A DNA stretch of 64,000 bases from Verrucomicrobium sp. BvORR034 (GTDB lineage Bacteria; Verrucomicrobiota; Verrucomicrobiia; Verrucomicrobiales; Verrucomicrobiaceae), in assembly GCF_000739635.1 (NCBI RefSeq), contig NZ_BATQ01000050.1, positions 1 through 64,000 of the forward strand. The letters are read 5' to 3'. The notes below the pieces were generated by a model. That model was not told the origin of the DNA. It did not search any database and saw nothing but the letters and a program-made list of their open reading frames with translations. How positions within the stretch are numbered: the first letter of the stretch is position 1; the number at the start of each line of letters is the position of its first letter. Shown here one piece after another: positions 8,394-19,669 of the stretch. The translations under genes and the position numbers were made by a program.

Positions 8394-9734
8394 TTATTTC
8401 TTCTGCAGCGGGGCCAGGCTGGCTCCATCGGGCACGGCATCAGCCGCCACGACTTTCCACAAGGCTCCGCGCTCGCTCACGGTGGGGTCGACCGGGCCGC
8501 CGTAGTTGGCGGTGGCGTGGGTGATGTAGAGATTTCCCTCTTCATCTTCCCCACCGCTGGTTGGGCGCAGGGGCGTGTCCAGGTCCAGCAGTTCCTGCAT
8601 TTGCCACTTGTTGGCGGCATCCCGTTTCATGCCCCAGATTTTTCCACTGCCCCAGTCAGAGACAAAGTAGATGCCATTCAGGCTGGGATACTTCTTGCCG
8701 CGATACACGCCGATGCCGGTGACGCAGATGCCCTGGTCCACATGGCTGTACTCCGCCACGGGCAGGATGCCCACGCGCGGGTTGGTCGCTTCATCTTCAA
8801 TGGGGAAGGTGTGACTGCCGCCCATGAAGCTCCAGCCGTAGTTTTCACCGCCCTTGCTCGTGGCGGGCTGGAAATTGATTTCTTCCCAATGGTTCTGACC
8901 GACATCGGCGATGTAGAGGTCGCCTGTTTCACGGTCGAAGGAAAACGTCCACGGGTTGCGCAAACCGTAGGCCCAGATCTCCGGGCGGGCTTTTGGTTTG
9001 ATCTGGGAAAACTGCTTTTCTGAGATGCCAAACAGAGTCATCTGCTGCAGCGGAGTCAGGAAGGGGTTGTCCTTCGGGATTGAGTAGGCGCGATCAGGTG
9101 AGGTGTTCGCCAGATCAATCCGCAACATCTTGCCATGCAGTGTGCTCTTGTCCTGGCCGGCATCCAAGACGTCGCCTTCCCATCCGCCATCGCCCACGCC
9201 GACGTACAGGTAGCCATCCGGTCCGAAGGCAATCTTACCGCCGTGGTGGTTGGGATAGGGGAAGTCAATCTGCATGATGACCTTCGCGCTATCCAGGTCG
9301 GCCCGGTCCGGATTCTTGGCAGAGACCTTGTACTGCGTGATCAGCGTGGAGCTGTTGAACCAGAGGTCCGCATACGAGATGTAGAAGATGCCGTTCTCTT
9401 TGAACTTGGGGTGAAACTCGATGGCGTACAGACCAACTTCCAGGAAGGAGCTGATGGTCTTGTCCCGAATGTCCAGGAAAGGCTTCTCGAGCAGCTTGCC
9501 GTCTTTGTTGACGATGCGGATGATGCCATGACGCTCACACACGAAGAGGCGGCCGGTGCCGTCCTTGGGGGACGCCACATGGACCGGATCCACCAGTCCG
9601 TCAGCAACTTTGACCAGCTGGATGGCAGGATTCCCGGGAAGTTTGCCGCCGGGTTGCGCCGGTTGGACTTCTGCGGAAAGGGCGAACGGGGCCGTGAGCC
9701 CCAGCGCAAGCGCTGCAAGAGGAAGCGTTTTCAT
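8394..9734 (-). CDS. PQQ-dependent sugar dehydrogenase
   Basis: A 446-residue periplasmic beta-propeller of the soluble glucose/aldose dehydrogenase (GSDH) family, which oxidises sugars with pyrroloquinoline quinone. A signal peptide occupies about the first 20 residues after ATG 9734; the frame continues to 9773 without adding one. Family motifs include HHGGKIAFGPDGYLYVGVGD, the HGKMLRID repeat and RPEIWAYGLRNPW. No PQQ synthesis genes are in the window, so cofactor supply is unknown. It opens a minus-strand unit with the blue-copper gene 93 bases downstream. Confidence 0.87.
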   Translation of the reverse strand: MKTLPLAALALGLTAPFALSAEVQPAQPGGKLPGNPAIQLVKVADGLVDPVHVASPKDGTGRLFVCERHGIIRIVNKDGKLLEKPFLDIRDKTISSFLEVGLYAIEFHPKFKENGIFYISYADLWFNSSTLITQYKVSAKNPDRADLDSAKVIMQIDFPYPNHHGGKIAFGPDGYLYVGVGDGGWEGDVLDAGQDKSTLHGKMLRIDLANTSPDRAYSIPKDNPFLTPLQQMTLFGISEKQFSQIKPKARPEIWAYGLRNPWTFSFDRETGDLYIADVGQNHWEEINFQPATSKGGENYGWSFMGGSHTFPIEDEATNPRVGILPVAEYSHVDQGICVTGIGVYRGKKYPSLNGIYFVSDWGSGKIWGMKRDAANKWQMQELLDLDTPLRPTSGGEDEEGNLYITHATANYGGPVDPTVSERGALWKVVAADAVPDGASLAPLQKK

Positions 9735-10327
9735 GATGTTGCTACTTGGTAAAAGGACGGCTTTGCAGTCCATGCCGGACTGTGCCTCCCTTTTTATTGC
9801 ATAAGCATTGCAGATTTGTTGAGGGTCAGCAATAGCCTGGAATAATGATGACAGGGTTCTCCTGCCGGGTGGCAGCAGAGTGCCCGGTATACAAGTTGTG
9901 AGCGCACAAGGCGCTCAATTTGTAGAGTCTTACGCAGAGAAACGGCGTGCGGGACGCTTTGATTTTGGAGAGGCATACAGATTCAAGGGGGACATCGAGA
10001 AGAGCGGACGGGGCATTGGTGCGTAGGCGTGTGGAATAAATTCCGGCTGAGCGCCGGGATAGCATGGGGCTGTGCTACGCCCCATTCTGGGATGAACTTC
10101 GGCTTGGGGTTGGGGTCTCGGCGGCTAGCTCAACCTCGCGGTGGTTGGGCAAGTCTCCTCACACCATCAGTTGCGGCTGGTCCTGGAGGGATTGGCCTTG
10201 AGTTGAGGGTAGTGTTATAGGAGTTTTGAATCGAGCCAACCCCCTGCTGCCCCGCCCGCCCAATGAAACCTGAGAGCATTCTATGTATGGTTTTGACGGG
10301 TGTGCTGGCCGTCCCCCACCAGATGTC
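9735..10327. other. Intergenic region without a supported gene
   Basis: This 593-base gap separates the PQQ dehydrogenase (-) from the acetyltransferase (+). Short frames on both strands have no recognisable content or starts. It should hold the divergent promoters of both neighbours, but I could not single out convincing -35/-10 boxes. Confidence 0.5.
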
Positions 10328-10891
10328 ATGATCGAGATCCGACGGGCAAACTCATCCGATGCGACAAGCATCGCCGAAATCCAAGTCGCAGGCTGGCGGG
10401 CGGCGTATCGTGGGATTGTTCCCGACGTGCTCCTCGACGGACTCGATGTTGCCAGTCGTGTTCCTTTCTGGGAACGATTCTCCCTCGGTGCGAAGGGGGA
10501 TCTCTATGTCGCGGTTCTTGAGGGCGGAGTTGCGGGCTTTTGCCATCTCATCCCAACGCGTGATCCTGGCACCACGGGCACGGCAGAGATTGCCGCCATC
10601 TACGTGAATCCTGCAACATGGAGAAAAGGGGTGGGGCGCAAACTGTGCACGACGGCCCTTCACTCAGCCGCAGAGCGCAGCTATGTAAGGGTGACGCTCT
10701 GGGTGTTGTCCGGAAACCAGCTGGGGCGTCGTTTCTATGAGGCGATCGGCTTTGAACACGATGGTGCCGTGAAGCACGAGGTTATGAATGGGACTCAGTT
10801 GGAAGAGATGCGCTACCAGATAGCGCTGCCAGCACCATCCGGTGGGCATCTTGCAACCGATCGTGAGTCCAGCTTTTTGGTGCAAACTTGA
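10328..10891 (+). CDS. GNAT-family N-acetyltransferase
   Basis: A 187-residue acetyltransferase that would transfer acetyl from acetyl-CoA to an amine. It starts MIEIRRANSSDATSIAEI, the usual GNAT opening, and has the acetyl-CoA loop WRKGVGRKL (motif A) and the C-terminal NQLGRRFYEAIGFEHDG segment. The ATG at 10328 is preferred to the upstream 10283 start because conservation begins there. Substrate unknown: similar proteins modify ribosomal proteins, antibiotics or small amines. It stands alone. Confidence 0.85.
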   Translation: MIEIRRANSSDATSIAEIQVAGWRAAYRGIVPDVLLDGLDVASRVPFWERFSLGAKGDLYVAVLEGGVAGFCHLIPTRDPGTTGTAEIAAIYVNPATWRKGVGRKLCTTALHSAAERSYVRVTLWVLSGNQLGRRFYEAIGFEHDGAVKHEVMNGTQLEEMRYQIALPAPSGGHLATDRESSFLVQT

Positions 10892-10966
10892 TTCGAGAAA
10901 ATGAGTTGAATCGAAGTGCGTGAAAGAGAGTTTTGACGATCACTGGCCAATAGATGGCTCTTATAC

Positions 10967-11272
10967 ATGAAATCCGCGACGCTCGGCATTTTGCTTACCT
11001 CTTTGCTTGCTGGGTCGTTGCTGGTGTACTCCCAGCGCAATGCCCGGAATGACTACTTTGAGTACTGCACCACAAAGGCCTATGGTTTTCCCTACCCTTG
11101 GTTGATCGAAAACTGCCCGTGTGATGGGCGAGGCGGGCTTACTGAACATCCGATGCAGGCGAAGCTGTGGAATGCAATGGCGGTACTTGCTTTGGCGGGA
11201 GTTTTTTCGGGCTCAACCTTTCTTGTTGCCCGACAAGTGGGGCGAGCAAGAAATGGCTCCAAGACCTTTTGA
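10967..11272 (+). CDS. Small two-helix membrane protein, unknown
   Basis: A 101-residue protein: hydrophobic segment at residues 4-22 (signal anchor or signal peptide), a Tyr/Cys-containing external stretch with YCTTKAYGFPYPW and ENCPCDGRGG, and a second membrane segment at about residues 70-88. Clean ATG start. It is followed closely by another membrane unknown on the same strand. No family recognised. Confidence 0.5.
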   Translation: MKSATLGILLTSLLAGSLLVYSQRNARNDYFEYCTTKAYGFPYPWLIENCPCDGRGGLTEHPMQAKLWNAMAVLALAGVFSGSTFLVARQVGRARNGSKTF

Positions 11273-11308
11273 AGCATCCCAGTGGCGTTCCATCTGCGCC
11301 CCATTTCT

Positions 11309-11767
11309 ATGAACATGCGACGTATTCGTTACTGCTTTCATCGATTCTGCGCAGAGCCGGTAATTGTTGTCTGGATATTGGGGGCGTTGATCACTTGGGC
11401 GCCGCTCATGATTTGGCTTGCTGGGCACGGGGTGATCGATCTTTTGCATTCAGACTGGAGCGCAGTCGTTCTGCTTTTGATCTGCCTGCTTGCCATTTGG
11501 CCGGTGGGCTATGTCTTAGCGGTGGCGTTTATGGGACGGTGGGTGATGCGGGCTTGTGAACAATGCAATGGCGGACCGTACCGGCTGGGAGAACGTGTCA
11601 TGATCTTGTCCGGACCTTGGTCTGGTAAAGTGGCATCCATTCGCGAGAAATTCGTGGGGCAGGCAGGGGAATCTCTCTCCACGGTGGACTTGGGAGACGA
11701 GATCAAATATCCTGGTCAGGATCTCGTTCCGGACTATGCCTTGCTTCGTCTGTCTCCGAGGCCCTGA
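11309..11767 (+). CDS. Membrane protein with KOW-like C-terminal domain
   Basis: From ATG 11309 (or 11315) this is about 152 residues with two membrane segments (about residues 20-42 and 52-75). A soluble tail follows whose sequence YRLGERVMILSGPWSGKVAS reads like a KOW/NusG-type beta motif. That resemblance is by eye only. The frame continues to a GTG at 11282. No function can be assigned. It probably shares a transcript with the small membrane gene 36 bases upstream. Confidence 0.55.
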   Translation: MNMRRIRYCFHRFCAEPVIVVWILGALITWAPLMIWLAGHGVIDLLHSDWSAVVLLLICLLAIWPVGYVLAVAFMGRWVMRACEQCNGGPYRLGERVMILSGPWSGKVASIREKFVGQAGESLSTVDLGDEIKYPGQDLVPDYALLRLSPRP

Positions 11768-11844
11768 GGTTCCGTGCCAACGTGAGGCCGTCGGTCGGTC
11801 GAGGGAGGAGTCAATTAGTGCCGTGAAGCATCCGCGAGCTCCCC

Positions 11845-12105
11845 TCACCTCAAGCGCCGGTTCTTGTCGATGATGCCGGCGATGATGACCAGATAGGAGG
11901 CAAGTCTCACGGCGTACACCAGCGGGGCCATCTCGTTGTCCAAATTCAGCAGGGTGCGCATGATGCGCTCCATCATCATGAGCACGAAGGCGGTGCAGAA
12001 GTACAGAAAGAGCCGGTCTCGAGTGCGTTGCCAGAAACGCCAGAAGAATGCCGCGATGGTCAGGCTGGCGGCCGCAATCATTCCTGAAAGAAAAGCTCCG
12101 GACAT
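11845..12105 (-). CDS. DUF5985-like small membrane protein
   Basis: An 86-residue protein with three predicted membrane helices. It resembles the DUF5985 family of short membrane proteins that occur as adjacent pairs. The conserved-looking core is FWRFWQRTRDRLFLYFCTAF followed by ERI. It is last in a three-gene minus-strand unit, 28 bases after the second DUF5985-like gene. The pair is placed divergent to a giant soluble hybrid kinase, which suggests a signalling connection but does not show one. Function unknown; inner membrane. Confidence 0.7.
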   Translation of the reverse strand: MSGAFLSGMIAAASLTIAAFFWRFWQRTRDRLFLYFCTAFVLMMMERIMRTLLNLDNEMAPLVYAVRLASYLVIIAGIIDKNRRLR

Positions 12106-12133
12106 GGTCAGGTGGGCGGATTGCGAAGGGCGA

Positions 12134-12397
12134 CTAAGAGGTGTGAGAGTTGAAGATCAGGCCGTAAAGCTGCACGGCCATGGAGGCACCGGTGAGAAGG
12201 TTTCGCTGCAGGGAGAGATCGCCGGAGGGGTACACGATCATGTCAAAGATCAGCACCACATTGCTGGCGGCCAGCAGGGTGAAGCAGAGCGCGCTCCACA
12301 TCAGCAGGGGAAGGCGGGTCTTCCGATAGCCGCGGAAGAGGAGAATGGCGCAAACAAAGGCGGCCAGTGAGCAGAGGATGTAAACGGTCTCCACCAT
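12134..12397 (-). CDS. DUF5985-like small membrane protein
   Basis: An 87-residue, three-helix membrane protein, paralogous in layout to its downstream neighbour: YRKTRLPLLMWSALCFTLLA parallels the WQRTRDRLFLYFCTAF core of that protein. ATG start at 12397, six bases after the winged-helix-like gene, so the three are almost certainly co-transcribed. The two halves may form a heteromeric membrane unit; this is inference. Confidence 0.7.
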   Translation of the reverse strand: MVETVYILCSLAAFVCAILLFRGYRKTRLPLLMWSALCFTLLAASNVVLIFDMIVYPSGDLSLQRNLLTGASMAVQLYGLIFNSHTS

Positions 12398-12403
12398 GGC
12401 GGT

Positions 12404-12820
12404 TCAAGGATAGTGGCGAAATTTGAAAGCGTTGGCGAAAGATCGGGCGGGGTCCTGCTGGCTCTGCTGGCGTCTTCCGGGGTGGTAGATCACCTCAATC
12501 ACGCGTACCGGGTAGGCCCGATAGACCTGGGCCAGCTCCTGCATGTATTCCCCCAGTTCCGGTGTGCGGGGGGCAAACTGGTAGGTCGTCGATCCCTGGC
12601 TAGGTGATGCCTTTTTTAATGCCAGGCCATGCTCCACCGCCGTCTCGAGCCAGGCGGTGATGGAACCGCGGGAGCTCAGAATCTTGCTGTATACCTCATC
12701 CGCTGTGAAAGCCGTGTCGGGTGCCGCTTCTAGCAGCAACATCACCTCCAAATGCTCCACGGCAAATACATAGTGCTCCACGAAGTTTCGGATGCGGTCT
12801 GTGAGTGCTCCTTCTGCCAC
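12404..12820 (-). CDS. Winged-helix-like protein upstream of DUF5985 pair
   Basis: A 138-residue protein if it starts at GTG 12820; the open frame reaches another GTG at 12925, adding 35 low-complexity residues. The part around [20 protein letters not shown] and [14 protein letters not shown] reads like a winged helix-turn-helix. The C terminus is charged. It leads the unit containing the two DUF5985-like genes and lies divergent to the poly-HAMP kinase gene. It could be a DNA-binding regulator of the locus or a protein-interaction domain. No named family recognised. Confidence 0.6.
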   Translation of the reverse strand: MAEGALTDRIRNFVEHYVFAVEHLEVMLLLEAAPDTAFTADEVYSKILSSRGSITAWLETAVEHGLALKKASPSQGSTTYQFAPRTPELGEYMQELAQVYRAYPVRVIEVIYHPGRRQQSQQDPARSFANAFKFRHYP

Positions 12821-13098
12821 GTGAAAAGCTGTCGGGTGTACGGGTGGGATTGGGGTGGGTGAACAGTTCTGAGGCTCGGAATAGCAGGGGTGATTGGACC
12901 CAGTGTTCGCAGCCCGGTCTCGCACTGGATGGGTTTATTTTGTCTGTCTTGCAAATTAAAGTGTTGGGCGACGGCGGTCGTATTGAGGTAAAGCTTTGCC
13001 CTGACCCACCAGCGCGGCGGCCAGCCGTCGCGCGATTCCGTATCCCCGCGTCTCGCTTCTTCGTCTTTTTCCCCTCATCCGCTGCCGCAAGTGTGCCC

Positions 13099-16000
13099 AT
13101 GAAGTCCGCTGCCTCAACCGAGCCCGTTGGAGTCTCCAGCCACGGAGATGAGTACCTCATCGAAATCCTGAACTCCATGCTTGCCTTGCGCAGCGGAGAC
13201 TTCTCCAAACGGCTGCCCTCAGGGTGGACGGGCATCCAGGGGAAGCTGGCGGATGCGTTCAATGAGATTTTGGGAATCAACCAGCGGCGGGTCAAGGAAA
13301 CTGCCCGCATTCGCCGGGTGGTGGGGAAGGAGGGCAAGCTCAACCAGCGTCTGCGCGTGCCCGGGCTGATCGGGGAGTGGGCAGAGGAGGTGGATGCTCT
13401 CAATGACCTGATGGATGACCTCGTGCGTCCCACTACGGAGGTGACCCGCACCATTGGTGCCGTGGCCAAAGGGGACCTAAGCCAGTCCATGGCCCTGGAG
13501 GCAGATGGTCGGGAACTTGAGGGCGAGTTCCTGCACTCTGCCCAGCTCGTGAACCGCATGATCGACCAGCTCTCGGTCTTCACTTCAGAAGTGACGCGAG
13601 TGGCCCGTGAGGTGGGTACTGAGGGTAAATTGGGAGGGCAGGCTCAGGTGAAGGGGGTGTCCGGGGTTTGGCGAGACCTCACGGAAAGTGTGAACCAGAT
13701 GGCGGGCAACCTGACCGCGCAGGTGCGAAACATTGTGGACGTGACCCTGGCTGTGGCCAACGGGGACCTCTCTAAGAAAATTACCGTGGACGTCCGTGGG
13801 GAAATTCTTCAGCTCAAGGAGGGGATTAACACCATGGTGGAGCAGCTTCGCTCCTTCGCCTCTGAAGTGACGCGCGTGGCTCGTGAAGTGGGCACCGAGG
13901 GCCGTCTGGGTGGTCAGGCGGTGGTGCCGGGTGTGGCGGGCACGTGGAAGGATCTTACTGACTCTGTGAACGCAATGGCGTCCAATCTCACGGCGCAGGT
14001 CCGCAACATTGCCGCCGTGACCACGGCTGTGGCCCGTGGGGACCTTTCGCGCAAGATCACGGTGGACGTGAAGGGGGAGATTCTGGAACTCAAGGAAACC
14101 ATCAACACGATGGTGGATCAGCTCAACGCCTTTGCCGCGGAAGTGACGCGAGTGGCCCGTGAGGTGGGTACCGAGGGCAAGCTGGGCGGTCAGGCGGAGG
14201 TGAGCGGGGTGGCGGGCACGTGGAAGGATCTCACGGACAACGTGAACTTCATGGCCAACAACCTGACGGCGCAGGTGCGCAACATTGCCGACGTGGCCAC
14301 GGCCATCGCTTTCGGCGATCTTTCGCGCAAGATCACGGTGGACGTGAAGGGTGAGATCCTCGAACTCAAGAACACCATCAACACCATGGTGGACCGCTTG
14401 AACTCCTTCGCCTCTGAGGTGAGCCGCGTGGCCCGTGAAGTGGGCACGGAAGGGGAACTGGGCGGCCAGGCGGAAGTGGGTGGCGTGGCGGGCACGTGGA
14501 AGGATCTCACGGACAATGTAAACTCCATGGCGTCCAACCTCACGGCCCAGGTTCGAAACATTGCCGATGTGGCCACGGCCGTGGCCAACGGAGACCTTTC
14601 CAAGAAGATCACGGTGGACGTGAAAGGGGAGATTCTCGAACTCAAGAACACCATCAACACGATGGTGGACCAGCTCAACGGTTTCGCTTCAGAAGTGACG
14701 CGCGTGGCGCGTGAGGTGGGTACGGAAGGCAAGCTGGGCGGTCAGGCCCAGGCGCGTGGGGTGGCAGGGACGTGGAAGGATCTTACGGACAACGTGAACT
14801 CCATGGCGTCCAACCTCACGGCGCAGGTTCGCAACATCGCGGACGTGGCCACCGCCATCGCCCGTGGGGACCTTTCCCGCAAGATCACGGTGGACGTGAA
14901 AGGGGAGATCCTGGAACTGAAGGAGACCATGAACACGATGGTGGACCAGCTCAACGGGTTCGCCTCTGAAGTGACGCGTGTGGCCCGTGAGGTGGGCACG
15001 GAAGGCAAGCTGGGCGGCCAGGCAGATGTGCAGGGGGTGGCCGGGACGTGGAAGGATCTTACGGACAACGTGAACTCCATGGCCAACAACCTGACGGCCC
15101 AGGTGCGTAACATTGCCGGAGTGACTACCGCCGTGGCGCGCGGAGACCTTTCCCGGAAGATCACGGTGGACGTGAAGGGGGAGATCCTCGAACTCAAGGA
15201 CACCATCAACACGATGGTGGACCAGCTCAATGCCTTCGCCTCTGAGGTGAGCCGCGTGGCGCGTGAGGTGGGCACGGAAGGGAAGCTGGGCGGCCAGGCG
15301 CAGGTGCCCGGGGTGGCAGGGACGTGGAAGGATCTCACGGACAACGTGAACTCCATGGCCTCCAACCTGACGGCCCAGGTGCGCAACATTGCCGAGGTGA
15401 CCATCGCCGTGGCCAACGGGGACCTTTCCAAGAAGATCACGGTGGACGTGCGAGGTGAAATCCTCGAACTCAAGGAAACCATCAACACGATGGTGGACCA
15501 GCTCAACGCCTTCGCCGCGGAAGTGAGCCGTGTGGCCCGTGAGGTGGGCACGGAAGGGAAGCTGGGCGGCCAGGCGCAGGTGCCCGGGGTGGCAGGGACG
15601 TGGAAGGATCTCACGGACAACGTGAACTCGATGGCGTCCAACCTCACCGCGCAGGTGCGCAACATCGCGGACGTGGCCACGGCCATCGCGAAAGGCGACC
15701 TTTCCAGCAAGATCACGGTGGACGTGCAAGGGGAGATCCTCCAACTCAAGGAAACCATGAACACCATGGTGGATCAGTTGAGTGCGTTCGCCTCTGAAGT
15801 GACGCGTGTGGCCCGTGAAGTGGGCACGGAAGGGAAGCTGGGCGGCCAGGCCGAGGTGCCCGGGGTGGCAGGGACATGGAAGGATCTTACGGACAACGTG
15901 AACTCCATGGCCTCCAACTTGACCGGCCAGGTGCGTAACATTGCCGAGGTGACCATCGCGGTGGCCAACGGTGACCTTTCCCGCAAGATCACGGTGGACG

Positions 16001-19000
16001 TGCGCGGGGAAATCCTCCAGCTCAAGGAAACGATCAACACCATGGTAGAGCAGCTCCGCTCTTTCGCCTCGGAGGTGACACGCGTGGCGCGTGAGGTGGG
16101 GACGGAAGGGCGGCTGGGCGTGCAGGCCGTGGTGCCGGGCGTGGCTGGGACGTGGAAGGACCTGACCGACTCCGTGAACGCGATGGGCGGCAACCTCACG
16201 GCGCAGGTGCGCAACATTGCGGAAGTGACCACAGCCGTGGCGCGCGGCGACCTTTCCCGCAAGATCACGGTGGACGTGAAGGGTGAGATCCTCGAACTCA
16301 AAAACACCATCAACACGATGGTGGACCAGCTCAACGCCTTTGCTGCGGAAGTGACGCGCGTGGCTCGTGAAGTGGGTACCGAGGGCAAACTGGGCGGTCA
16401 GGCCCGCGTGCCGGGTGTGGCGGGTACGTGGAAGGATTTGACCGACTCCGTGAACGTGATGGCGGCAAACCTGACTGACCAGGTGCGCGGGATTGTGAAA
16501 GTGGTGACCGCAGTGGCGGATGGCAACCTGCGCCAGAAGCTGACGGTGCAGGCCAAGGGGGAAGTGGCCGCACTGGCGGAGACCATCAACAACATGACGG
16601 ACACTCTGGCCACCTTCGCCGACCAGGTGACCAACGTGGCCCGTGAGGTGGGGGTGGAAGGGCGGTTGGGCGGTCAGGCCAACGTGCCGGGTGCCGCCGG
16701 GACGTGGAAGGATCTTACCGGTAACGTGAACTTGCTGGCGGCGAACTTGACCACCCAGGTGCGCGCCATCGCCGAGGTGGCGACCGCCGTGACCAAGGGG
16801 GACCTCACCCGCTCCATCCAGGTGGAGACTCGCGGCGAGGTGGCCCAGCTCAAGGACAACATCAACACGATGATCAACAACCTGCGCGAGACCACGGAGC
16901 GCAACCAGGAGCAGGACTGGCTGAAGACCAACGTGGCCAAGTTCACCCGCATGCTCCAGGGCCAGCGGGATCTGTTCACCGTGGGGCAGATGTTGCTTTC
17001 TGAGCTCGCTCCACTTGTTTCCGCGCACCAGGGGACCATTTACCAGATGGCTGGGGATGCGGACCGCTCCCTCCGGCTGCTGGCAGGATTTGCCACGCCC
17101 AAAGGACAGAGTGAGCGGCTCCAACTGGGCGAGGGGCTGGTGGGCCAGTGCGCCCTGGAGCAGCAGCGCATCCTGCTCGCGGACGTGCCTGCGCATTATT
17201 CGAATGTGCATTCCAGCCTCGGACAAGCTCTTCCAGCCAACATTGTGGTGCTGCCCGTGTTGTTCGAAGGGGAAACGAAGGCGGTGATTGAACTGGCGTC
17301 TCTGCACCGCTTCACCGCAGCGCATCTGAACTTCCTTGAACAGCTCACCCAGTCCATCGGGGTGGTGTTGAACACAATCGAGGCCACCATGCGTACCGAG
17401 GGTCTCCTCCAGCAGAGTCAGCAGCTCACTGCGGAACTCCAGTCTGGCCAGAACGAACTCCAGCAGACGAACGAAGAACTGGAGCAGAAGGCCCAGGAGC
17501 TGGCGGAACAGAATGCCGAGGTGGAACGCAAGAACCGCGAGATCGAGCAGGCCCGACGTGCTTTGGAAGACAAGGCCGCCGAGCTGGCCCTCACTTCCAA
17601 GTACAAGTCCGAATTCCTGGCCAACATGTCCCATGAGTTGCGCACCCCGCTCAACTCGATTCTCATCCTGGGGCAGCAACTTGCCGAGAACAGTGCCGGC
17701 AATCTCAGCACCAGACAGGTGGATTTTGCCCGCAACATCCACTCCGCCGGCTCGGATCTGCTCAACCTCATCAACGACATCCTGGACCTCTCCAAGATCG
17801 AATCGGGAACGGTCTCGGTGGATGCAGAGGAAATTACCTTTGCCACCCTTCGGGATTCCGTGGAGCGCAACTTCCGCCACATCGCGGAGAACAAAAACCT
17901 GCCCTTCAAGCTGGACTTTGATCCGGGGCTGCCCCGCCACTTCAGCACGGACCCCAAACGTCTCCAGCAGATCGTGAAGAACCTGCTCTCCAATGCGTTC
18001 AAGTTCACCGCCCAGGGGAGTGTGAATCTAAAGGTTGGGCTCGCTTCGGAGGGGTGGAGTCCGGATCATCCGGTGCTGAGTCGTGTGCCGAGCGTCATGA
18101 GCATCGCGATCCAGGACACGGGCATTGGCATCGTGCCCGAGAAGCAGCGCCTCATTTTCGAGGCCTTCCAACAGGCGGACGCGGGCACCTCCCGCAAGTA
18201 TGGCGGCACCGGGCTGGGGCTGGCCATCTCCCGTGAGCTCGCCACCCTGCTGGGCGGGGAGATCCGCCTCCACAGCGTGGCGGGGGAGGGCAGCACCTTC
18301 ACCCTTTATCTGCCTCTGGACTATGTCGGTCCGGCGGGCCGCGGTGAGGGTGAGTCCCGGCGGGAGATGATCAAGCGTGCCACCAGTCCGCTGAGTATAT
18401 CCTCACTCCGCGTGCAGCAGGATGAAGACCAGATCGTGGATGATCGGGACCTCGTCCTGCCGGGGGACAACGTCCTGCTCATTGTCGAGGACGATGTACA
18501 CTATGCACGGGTCCTGTTGGGACTGGCCCGGGACAAAGGCTTCAAGGGGTTGGTGGCCACTCGTGGCCAGCAGGCTCTGGCTCTGGCCCGCCAGTACCAG
18601 GTCACCGCCATCACGCTGGACATCTTCCTTCCAGACATGCTGGGGTGGACGGTGCTGAACAATCTCAAGCTTGATCCCACCACCCGGCACATCCCAGTCC
18701 AGATCATCTCATTGGATGAAGAACGGCGTCACGGGCTCTCCCATGGTGCCTTCTCCTACATGGTGAAGCCCGCCACCACGGATGACCTTGAGATTGCCTT
18801 TGACCGCATCAAGATCTTCTCCCAGCCCCGGATGAAGCGGTTGCTCGTAGTGGAGGACAACGACATAGAGCGCGAGAGCATCGAGGAGCTGCTCGGGGGC
18901 AAGGACATTCAGATCGTCACCGTGGGCCGGGGCAAGGAGGCCCTGGGACTGCTGCTGGACCAGCACTTCGACTGCGCGGTGCTGGATCTCCGGCTGCCAG

Positions 19001-19638
19001 ACATGAGCGGATTCGAGCTGCTCGAGACCATTCAGAAGGAGCCCACTCTGCAGGAGGTGCCCATCGTGGTGTATACCGGCAAGGACCTCTCTCCGGACGA
19101 GGAAAAACAACTGCGTCAGGTGGCCAAGAGCGTGGTGTTGAAGGATGTGCAGTCGCCAGAGCGTTTGCTGGATGAGACGGCACTTTTCCTCCATCGTGTG
19201 ATGACTGACCTCCCGGAATCAAAGCAGAAGATGATTGGCAGCCTCCATGAGTCCAATGAGGTGTTGCACGGTCGGAAAGTGCTGGTGGTGGACGATGATG
19301 CCCGCAACATCTTTGCACTCTCCATCCTCCTGGAAAACCATGACATGGAGGTCTTGAGCGTCACGAATGGGCGTCAGGCCGTAAAGCTTATTGAAGAGAA
19401 TCCGGACCTTTCCATGGTGTTGATGGACATCATGATGCCAGAGATGGACGGCTACCAGACCATGCGTGAGATCCGTAAAAATCCTGAATTCCGCACCCTG
19501 CCCATCATTGCCCTCACAGCAAAGGCGATGAAAGGAGACAGGGAGAAGTGTCTGGAGGCCGGTGCCAGTGACTATATCGCGAAGCCGGTGAACACGGAGC
19601 AGCTTCTCTCGCTCCTGCGTGTCTGGTTGCACCGCTGA
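13099..19638 (+). CDS. Soluble poly-HAMP hybrid histidine kinase with three REC domains
   Basis: A 2,179-residue signalling protein with no membrane segment. Order: N-terminal helical region (1-160); twelve 92-residue HAMP units (161-1264); GAF-like domain (about 1275-1430); coiled coil (about 1435-1505); HisKA with phospho-His1512 in MSHELRTPL; ATPase domain with DTGIGI and GTGLGLAIS (to about 1745); and three receivers (about 1794-1905, 1913-2030, 2058-2178), each with its phospho-Asp ([21 protein letters not shown]). The array resembles the poly-HAMP of fungal group III (Nik1/Os-1) osmosensing kinases, though with more units. The ATG at 13099 is chosen; an extension to 12805 would overlap the divergent gene. 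A second hybrid kinase follows 31 bases later. Confidence 0.92.
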   Translation: MKSAASTEPVGVSSHGDEYLIEILNSMLALRSGDFSKRLPSGWTGIQGKLADAFNEILGINQRRVKETARIRRVVGKEGKLNQRLRVPGLIGEWAEEVDALNDLMDDLVRPTTEVTRTIGAVAKGDLSQSMALEADGRELEGEFLHSAQLVNRMIDQLSVFTSEVTRVAREVGTEGKLGGQAQVKGVSGVWRDLTESVNQMAGNLTAQVRNIVDVTLAVANGDLSKKITVDVRGEILQLKEGINTMVEQLRSFASEVTRVAREVGTEGRLGGQAVVPGVAGTWKDLTDSVNAMASNLTAQVRNIAAVTTAVARGDLSRKITVDVKGEILELKETINTMVDQLNAFAAEVTRVAREVGTEGKLGGQAEVSGVAGTWKDLTDNVNFMANNLTAQVRNIADVATAIAFGDLSRKITVDVKGEILELKNTINTMVDRLNSFASEVSRVAREVGTEGELGGQAEVGGVAGTWKDLTDNVNSMASNLTAQVRNIADVATAVANGDLSKKITVDVKGEILELKNTINTMVDQLNGFASEVTRVAREVGTEGKLGGQAQARGVAGTWKDLTDNVNSMASNLTAQVRNIADVATAIARGDLSRKITVDVKGEILELKETMNTMVDQLNGFASEVTRVAREVGTEGKLGGQADVQGVAGTWKDLTDNVNSMANNLTAQVRNIAGVTTAVARGDLSRKITVDVKGEILELKDTINTMVDQLNAFASEVSRVAREVGTEGKLGGQAQVPGVAGTWKDLTDNVNSMASNLTAQVRNIAEVTIAVANGDLSKKITVDVRGEILELKETINTMVDQLNAFAAEVSRVAREVGTEGKLGGQAQVPGVAGTWKDLTDNVNSMASNLTAQVRNIADVATAIAKGDLSSKITVDVQGEILQLKETMNTMVDQLSAFASEVTRVAREVGTEGKLGGQAEVPGVAGTWKDLTDNVNSMASNLTGQVRNIAEVTIAVANGDLSRKITVDVRGEILQLKETINTMVEQLRSFASEVTRVAREVGTEGRLGVQAVVPGVAGTWKDLTDSVNAMGGNLTAQVRNIAEVTTAVARGDLSRKITVDVKGEILELKNTINTMVDQLNAFAAEVTRVAREVGTEGKLGGQARVPGVAGTWKDLTDSVNVMAANLTDQVRGIVKVVTAVADGNLRQKLTVQAKGEVAALAETINNMTDTLATFADQVTNVAREVGVEGRLGGQANVPGAAGTWKDLTGNVNLLAANLTTQVRAIAEVATAVTKGDLTRSIQVETRGEVAQLKDNINTMINNLRETTERNQEQDWLKTNVAKFTRMLQGQRDLFTVGQMLLSELAPLVSAHQGTIYQMAGDADRSLRLLAGFATPKGQSERLQLGEGLVGQCALEQQRILLADVPAHYSNVHSSLGQALPANIVVLPVLFEGETKAVIELASLHRFTAAHLNFLEQLTQSIGVVLNTIEATMRTEGLLQQSQQLTAELQSGQNELQQTNEELEQKAQELAEQNAEVERKNREIEQARRALEDKAAELALTSKYKSEFLANMSHELRTPLNSILILGQQLAENSAGNLSTRQVDFARNIHSAGSDLLNLINDILDLSKIESGTVSVDAEEITFATLRDSVERNFRHIAENKNLPFKLDFDPGLPRHFSTDPKRLQQIVKNLLSNAFKFTAQGSVNLKVGLASEGWSPDHPVLSRVPSVMSIAIQDTGIGIVPEKQRLIFEAFQQADAGTSRKYGGTGLGLAISRELATLLGGEIRLHSVAGEGSTFTLYLPLDYVGPAGRGEGESRREMIKRATSPLSISSLRVQQDEDQIVDDRDLVLPGDNVLLIVEDDVHYARVLLGLARDKGFKGLVATRGQQALALARQYQVTAITLDIFLPDMLGWTVLNNLKLDPTTRHIPVQIISLDEERRHGLSHGAFSYMVKPATTDDLEIAFDRIKIFSQPRMKRLLVVEDNDIERESIEELLGGKDIQIVTVGRGKEALGLLLDQHFDCAVLDLRLPDMSGFELLETIQKEPTLQEVPIVVYTGKDLSPDEEKQLRQVAKSVVLKDVQSPERLLDETALFLHRVMTDLPESKQKMIGSLHESNEVLHGRKVLVVDDDARNIFALSILLENHDMEVLSVTNGRQAVKLIEENPDLSMVLMDIMMPEMDGYQTMREIRKNPEFRTLPIIALTAKAMKGDREKCLEAGASDYIAKPVNTEQLLSLLRVWLHR
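13579..16890 (+). repeat. Twelve tandem 276-bp HAMP-coding units
   Basis: Twelve units of exactly 276 bases (92 codons) run without insertion or deletion, starting at 13579 and every 276 bases to 16615. Each unit opens with a form of [20 protein letters not shown] and carries the [12 protein letters not shown] and [12 protein letters not shown] segments. Units 1 and 12 are the most diverged. Units 3-9 are highly similar at DNA level, which points to recent expansion or gene conversion. Confidence 0.93.
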
Positions 19639-19669
19639 TTTCACCCCTGACTGATCGACTCCTTCAAAT

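Noticed and set aside
14689-17940. A 1,083-residue open frame on the minus strand under the poly-HAMP kinase gene
   Set aside because: It is antisense to a strongly coding plus-strand gene, rich in His/Arg/Leu from GC-rich codon mirroring, and repeats with the same 92-residue period as the sense gene.
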